From the NCBI GenBank assembly GCA_025355835.1, contig JANXYW010000379.1, forward strand, positions 1 to 9,241: a stretch of 9,241 nucleotides of DNA, written 5' to 3'. Below, piece after piece: positions 6,554-9,241 of this stretch. The DNA is from Chloroflexota bacterium. GTDB taxonomy: Bacteria; Chloroflexota; Dehalococcoidia; DSTF01; JACRBR01. Numbering within the stretch: position 1 is the first letter of the stretch; each line of letters starts with the position of its first letter. A model generated the notes under the pieces. The model was given only the letters and a program-made list of their open reading frames with translations. It searched no databases and was not told the DNA's origin. Position numbers and translations under genes: made by a program.

Positions 6554-6593
6554 TTCACCACAGAGGACACAGGGAGCACGGAGGATGTGGAGG
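6554..6593 (+). repeat. Copy C of the TTCACCACAGAG intergenic repeat
   Basis: Begins TTCACCACAGAGGACACAGG and continues GAGCACGGAGGATGTGGAGG. It is the copy closest to the CACAGAGGACACAGAG-like sequence noted for copy B and is in direct orientation with it. Confidence 0.5.
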
Positions 6594-6651
6594 GGGCTGA
6601 CGAAGGCCTTCGCCACGCCGCGCTAGGGTCTTCACATGCCGTTGTCTGGCG

Positions 6652-7653
6652 CTAGCGAGGCGCGAGGGCGCGGAGCATTTCGATCGACTGTTCGGCTCGC
6701 TGCTCGGCGCCAGGCGCGTAGGGGATGAAGTTCAGGACGGGGACGGTGACGCCCGCATCGACGTAGGCTTGGATCTTGCGGCGGCAGGTGTCGGCATCGC
6801 CGTAGATGAGCAGGTCTTCGATCGCCTGCTTCGGAATCGCTGCCGTCGCGGCTTTGCGATCGCCGGACGACCACGCTTCCCACATGGGACGCAGCGCCTC
6901 GCCGCGGCCCAGCCATTCGTGGAAGGCGGCGTAGACCGGGACGTTGAGGTACGCGGCGATCATCCGCCGGCCGAGGAAATCCACCAGCGCCGCGTCGTCG
7001 GTCATGCAGACGAAGATGCGGCAGACGATTTCGACCTTGGCTGGATCCTTTCCCGCCTTGCGCGCGCCGGCGTGAGCGGCGGCGACGGCCTTCGGCACGT
7101 CGTTCGCGCCGAGCCAGTTGATGATCGCGCCATCGGACTCTGCGCCGGCGAGGCGCAACATGCGTTCGCGCAGCGCCGCGATGTAGATCTGCGGCGAAGG
7201 CGCAAGGCGTCGCGAGAGGCGGAAGCCGTTCGATCGCACCGTTTCGAGTTCGGCGACGACCTTCTCGCCCGTGAATGCCTGCTTGAGCAGACGGTTGACG
7301 TCGCGCACTTTGCGATACGGCATCTCGAACGGGACGCCGCCCCATTGCTCCACGATGACGGACGAACCGGCGCCGATGCCCAGCGCGAAACGCCCCGGCG
7401 CGGCTTCCGCCACGGCGTTCGCCGAGATAGCGAGCGCGATCGGCGCGCGCGTGTAGACGTTGGCGATCGCCGTGCCGAAGTTGAGCCTCTCCGTCCACGC
7501 GGCGGCCATGCCGAGAGGCGTGAAGCAATCGACACCGTCGATCTCGGCCGACCATGCATCGGTGTAGCCGATGCGTTCAGCTTCCTGCAGCGCATCTTTG
7601 TGCGCGTGTAGCGGCAGACCGTCGAAGGGGAAGGTGAAGCCGTATCGTGCCAT
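6652..7653 (-). CDS. LLM class (luciferase-like) F420-dependent oxidoreductase
   Basis: 333 aa TIM-barrel flavin or deazaflavin enzyme of the bacterial luciferase-like superfamily; members of this branch usually use coenzyme F420, less often FMN, for hydride transfer to or from alcohols, sugars phosphates or xenobiotics. Features: N-terminal strand YGFTFPFDG, AERIGYTDAWSAEIDGVDCF (25-44), RLNFGTAIANVYTRAPIALA (56-75), the signature RFALGIGAGSSVIVEQWGG (88-106) followed by FEMPYRKVRD (109-118), PQIYIAALRERMLRLAGAES (154-173), DGAIINWL (174-181), and the late GDADTCRRKIQAYVDAGV (285-302). Length is typical. The ATG at 7653 gives a start right on the first strand; a GTG at 7671 would add six residues. 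Neither has a visible Shine-Dalgarno, so the mRNA could be leaderless or the start may be wrong. It is divergent from the nitroreductase with 87 bases between. F420 as cofactor is inferred from family, and the substrate is unknown. Confidence 0.93.
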   Translation of the reverse strand: MARYGFTFPFDGLPLHAHKDALQEAERIGYTDAWSAEIDGVDCFTPLGMAAAWTERLNFGTAIANVYTRAPIALAISANAVAEAAPGRFALGIGAGSSVIVEQWGGVPFEMPYRKVRDVNRLLKQAFTGEKVVAELETVRSNGFRLSRRLAPSPQIYIAALRERMLRLAGAESDGAIINWLGANDVPKAVAAAHAGARKAGKDPAKVEIVCRIFVCMTDDAALVDFLGRRMIAAYLNVPVYAAFHEWLGRGEALRPMWEAWSSGDRKAATAAIPKQAIEDLLIYGDADTCRRKIQAYVDAGVTVPVLNFIPYAPGAEQRAEQSIEMLRALAPR

Positions 7654-7691
7654 GCCGCAATCATCGCCCACGGGGCGGCTGTGATCCAGCG

Positions 7692-7720
7692 TTGCCCGGA
7701 AGCGGGCCGGTCGGCATACT
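7692..7720 (+). promoter_or_regulatory. Candidate promoter of the nitroreductase-sulfotransferase operon
   Basis: TTGCCC (7692-7697, four of six) and CATACT (7715-7720, four of six) are separated by an ideal 17 bases. Transcription would start near 7727, giving a short leader that just includes GGAGG (7731-7735). The match is moderate and other starts are possible. Confidence 0.35.
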
Positions 7721-7740
7721 CGTGGAGATTGGAGGCGAAC

Positions 7741-8238
7741 ATGGATACGTACAAGACGATCGTTACGAAACGGGATTCGCGTTCGTTCACGGAGCAGGCG
7801 ATACCCGAGGAGACCGTGCGGCGCATCGTGCAGGCGGGGCGGATGGCGGGCAGCTCGAAGAACGTGCAGCCGTGCCGGTTCGTGATCATTCAGGATCCCG
7901 AGCAGAAGGCGGCGATCGCCAAGTGCGGCGATTTCGCGGCGTGGATCCCAACGGCCCCGCTGATCGTCGCCGTCGCGCTGACAGATGTTGGCACGCGCGG
8001 TGAGTTCGACGCGGGACGCGCGGCGCAGAACATGATGATCGCCGCGTGGAGCGAGGATCTAGGCTCTTGCCCGATCAGCATGCATCATGTGGAGTGCGCG
8101 CGGGACACGCTTGGGCTGCCGGAGGCGTGGCGCGTCTGCATCGTGGTGGCGTTCGGCTATAAATCGAAGCCGCAGCAGTCGATCCCACAGGCAGCGCGAC
8201 TGCCGTGGGACGAGTACGTGCGTCGCGACCGGTGGTAG
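7741..8238 (+). CDS. Nitroreductase-family flavoprotein
   Basis: 165 aa; an FMN-dependent NAD(P)H oxidoreductase of the nitroreductase fold, normally a cytosolic homodimer that reduces nitro groups, quinones, enones or other acceptors. FMN-binding residues are visible in TKRDSRSF (Arg11, Ser13, Arg14) and in GSSKNVQPCRFVII (Ser38, Ser39, Asn41; the family more often has S.x.N.QPWRF). The DAGRAAQNMMIAAWSEDLGSC stretch (90-110) is the usual helix and Gly-rich turn over the flavin. The tail VVAFGYKSKPQ...RLPWDEYVRRDRW is typical. It is at the short end of the family. ATG 7741 has GGAGG 5 bases upstream; a GTG at 7681 in the same frame precedes the promoter-like sequence and lacks an SD. Four bases separate its stop from the next ATG, indicating an operon with the sulfotransferase. 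The natural substrate is unknown. Confidence 0.92.
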   Translation: MDTYKTIVTKRDSRSFTEQAIPEETVRRIVQAGRMAGSSKNVQPCRFVIIQDPEQKAAIAKCGDFAAWIPTAPLIVAVALTDVGTRGEFDAGRAAQNMMIAAWSEDLGSCPISMHHVECARDTLGLPEAWRVCIVVAFGYKSKPQQSIPQAARLPWDEYVRRDRW

Positions 8239-8242
8239 CACG

Positions 8243-8932
8243 ATGTTTCTGATCACAGGGAGCGGCCGCTCGGGCACCAGCGCCGTCGCCCAACTGCTGC
8301 ACGAGGCCGGGCTGTCCGTCGGACACGACCTCATCGCCCCGGACGAGCACAACACGCAAGGCTACTTCGAGGAGCGCATGTTGATCATGATCAACGACGC
8401 GATCCTCAAAGCGGCAGGCGTCGGCGAGTGGTTCACGACGGCTACGCGCCAGCAGATCCGTGATGCGGCGACGCAGTACGCGGATTACATGCGCGATCTG
8501 GTGAAGACGGCGACACCGGCGTGGAAGGACCCGCGGCTCTCGTGGACGCTGGAGCCGTGGCTGGAGATGTTGCCCGAGCGGCCGCGCATCATCGTCTGCC
8601 TGCGCAGTCCGGCTGAGGTTGTGGCGTCGACGCTGACGTATTTCGCGCAGGGCGGCGACGACGCCGAGAGCGCCGTCAAACATGTCTGGCGCGTGCAGTA
8701 CGAGCGCCTGCTGGAGATCATCGCCGAGCACGGGCTCGATGCGATCTGCGTCGAGTATCCGGCGCTACAGGCGGATCCGGAGGGTGCGGTGGAGCCCCTC
8801 GCGCGTTTCGTGGGGCGAGCGCTGGAGGTGCGAACGGTGCGTCGCGAACTGCGCCACCACGCCGTAGCGATCCCGGACGATCTCTTGGAGTTGTACGAAC
8901 GGGTGCGTGGGTTGGGTGCGGCGGCGGTGTAG
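8243..8932 (+). CDS. P-loop sulfotransferase-like protein
   Basis: 229 aa; predicted to transfer sulfate from PAPS to an acceptor hydroxyl or amine, or to be a related nucleotide-binding protein. The N-terminal phosphosulfate loop ITGSGRSGTSAVAQLL (4-19) matches the GxGRSGTS form of this family. WKDPRL (94-99) is the conserved KDPR segment. PRIIVCLRSPAEVVAST (114-130), with Arg121 and Ser129, matches the 3'-phosphate binding loop. The C-terminal half is helical, with CVEYPAL at 169-175. The start follows the nitroreductase stop by 4 bases with only a weak GGTGG upstream, so translation is probably coupled. The frame is open further upstream, but that part overlaps the nitroreductase and is Arg/Ser-rich. 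There is no signal peptide. The acceptor is unknown; the P450 or esterase products could supply hydroxyl groups, but this is speculation. Confidence 0.88.
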   Translation: MFLITGSGRSGTSAVAQLLHEAGLSVGHDLIAPDEHNTQGYFEERMLIMINDAILKAAGVGEWFTTATRQQIRDAATQYADYMRDLVKTATPAWKDPRLSWTLEPWLEMLPERPRIIVCLRSPAEVVASTLTYFAQGGDDAESAVKHVWRVQYERLLEIIAEHGLDAICVEYPALQADPEGAVEPLARFVGRALEVRTVRRELRHHAVAIPDDLLELYERVRGLGAAAV

Positions 8933-8959
8933 GTCTCGCGCTGTGGGACCTCACCCCGA

Positions 8960-8982
8960 CCCTCTCCGCCCGGCGGAGAGGG
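8960..8982. repeat. 9-bp GC-rich hairpin after the sulfotransferase gene (REP-like or terminator)
   Basis: CCCTCTCCG (8960-8968) pairs perfectly with CGGAGAGGG (8974-8982) around CCCGG, 27 bases after the stop. It is preceded by CCTCACCCCGA and followed by more G, which resembles a CTCACCCTCTCCC-type repeat that I recall as widespread in bacterial intergenic regions. There is no T-run, so any termination would be weak. Confidence 0.55.
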
Positions 8983-8988
8983 GGGCGC

Positions 8989-9186
8989 GCCAGCTGTCTT
9001 CCTGAGCAACGCGAAGGATCTAGCTGCGACTGGCACTAGGTCTGGTTCGAGCAAGATGCTTCGCTTTGCTCAGAGCTTGTGAAGAAATACCGATCCCGCT
9101 CGATTCGCGTGGCGTCACAGATTCGAAATTCGACCGATCGAACTCAGTTTCGGAATAAACTCACAACCTCTCAGCATGACACTGGC
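8989..9186. repeat. Long imperfect inverted repeat with a split right arm
   Basis: The left arm 8995-9021 (TGTC..CCTGAGCAACGCGAAG.ATCT) and the reverse complement of 9054-9073 joined to 9175-9181 agree at 23 of 27 positions. GCCAG (8989-8993) and CTGGC (9182-9186) extend the pairing with one bulged base. Without the insertion the loop would be 32 bases (9022-9053). The arm resembles a TGTCATGCTGAGC..AGCGAAGCATCT element that I recall as a dispersed intergenic repeat in several phyla. The function is unknown. Confidence 0.65.
9069..9174. mobile_element. MITE-like insertion (96 bp) with 5-bp target duplication CTCAG
   Basis: The pentamer CTCAG occurs at 9069-9073 and 9170-9174. Removing 9074-9169 and one CTCAG restores an uninterrupted right arm of the surrounding inverted repeat, which is strong internal evidence for an insertion. 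The ends are imperfect inverted repeats: the first 20 bases (AGCTTGTGAAGAAATACCGA) agree with the reverse complement of the last 20 at 14 positions, including TTGTGA and CCGA. At 96 bases it cannot encode a transposase, so it would be a non-autonomous element or a solo remnant. The parent IS family cannot be named from this alone. Confidence 0.6.
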
Positions 9187-9202
9187 ACGGGGGCTCGTCG
9201 CA

Positions 9203-9240
9203 AGGTGAAACGGGCGGGGCGCCCGCGCTCTATTTCGCCT
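9203..9240. repeat. Two-part hairpin at the right edge of the window
   Basis: Outer arms AGGTGAAA (9203-9210) and TTTCGCCT (9233-9240) pair over 8 bases with one G-T wobble. The inner arms CGGGC (9211-9215) and GCCCG (9221-9225) form a GC-rich tip, leaving an unpaired CGCTCTA on one side. It may be another REP-like unit, possibly continuing past the window end. Confidence 0.4.
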
Positions 9241-9241
9241 G

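Larger units (their letters stand above)
8933..9241. other. 309-base gene-free region filled with repeats
   Basis: I see no credible coding sequence here. It holds a GC-rich hairpin (8960-8982), a long imperfect inverted repeat (left arm 8989-9021, right arm 9054-9073 plus 9175-9186), a 96-bp MITE-like insertion with flanking duplication (9069-9174), and a terminal hairpin (9203-9240). The plain A/T-containing sequence of the insertion stands out from its GC-rich surroundings. Confidence 0.8.

Noticed and set aside
6847..7611. Long plus-strand frame antisense to the LLM oxidoreductase (overlapping start region 6769-7611)
   Set aside because: It is a shadow of a clear LLM-family gene on the minus strand, with low-complexity Asp/Arg/Val-rich translation and no domain.
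8087..8242. A 52-residue N-terminal extension of the sulfotransferase
   Set aside because: It overlaps the nitroreductase in another frame and is Arg/Ser-rich; the P-loop of this family normally sits at the very N-terminus, as it does when starting at 8243.
8960..9240. A CRISPR array in the repeat-rich right end
   Set aside because: The repeats are inverted, of different sequence, and not regularly spaced direct repeats with unique spacers; no cas gene is present.

Overview
The window is high-GC bacterial chromosomal DNA with short intergenic gaps and GGAGG-type ribosome binding sites. The mix of genes suggests a Chloroflexota-type bacterium, perhaps of the Dehalococcoidia/SAR202 side: an F420-type (LLM) oxidoreductase, a baeRF-10/Vms1-like release factor, a secreted dockerin-like protein and several redox enzymes. 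Actinobacteria remain possible. This placement is inferred from gene content; no rRNA or other marker gene is present.

Layout, left to right. (1) 1-369 (+) is the C-terminal end of a dockerin-like protein that begins outside the window. It converges on (2) an ACT-domain NAD-type malic enzyme, 494-1951 (-); two hairpins lie between them. (3) Divergent from it is an alpha/beta-hydrolase esterase, 2126-3016 (+), with a promoter-like sequence and a perfect 12-bp palindrome at its likely start of transcription. (4) A flavin-reductase-like split-barrel protein, 3193-3702 (-), converges on the esterase. (5) Divergent from the flavin reductase is a 382-aa baeRF/Vms1-type release-factor homologue, 3901-5049 (+), with a GGWAQ loop, a zinc ribbon and an eRF1 domain-3-like tail. 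(6) A cytochrome P450, 5280-6479 (+), has a consensus -35 box and is flanked on both sides by degenerate copies of one intergenic repeat. (7) An LLM-class F420/FMN-dependent oxidoreductase, 6652-7653 (-), is divergent from (8) a two-gene operon of a nitroreductase-family protein, 7741-8238 (+), and a small P-loop sulfotransferase, 8243-8932 (+). (9) The final 309 bases hold no gene but are packed with repeats: a GC-rich hairpin, a long imperfect inverted repeat whose right arm is split by a 96-bp MITE-like insertion, and a terminal hairpin.

Functionally, the centre and right look like an oxidative/reductive accessory-metabolism neighbourhood (esterase, flavin reductase, P450, LLM oxidoreductase, nitroreductase, sulfotransferase) set among two housekeeping-type genes (malic enzyme, release factor). 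Strands alternate almost gene by gene, so most genes are probably separate transcription units. The only clear operon is nitroreductase-sulfotransferase. No single multi-gene system is evident. The most noteworthy items are the release-factor homologue and the nested mobile insertion at the right end.
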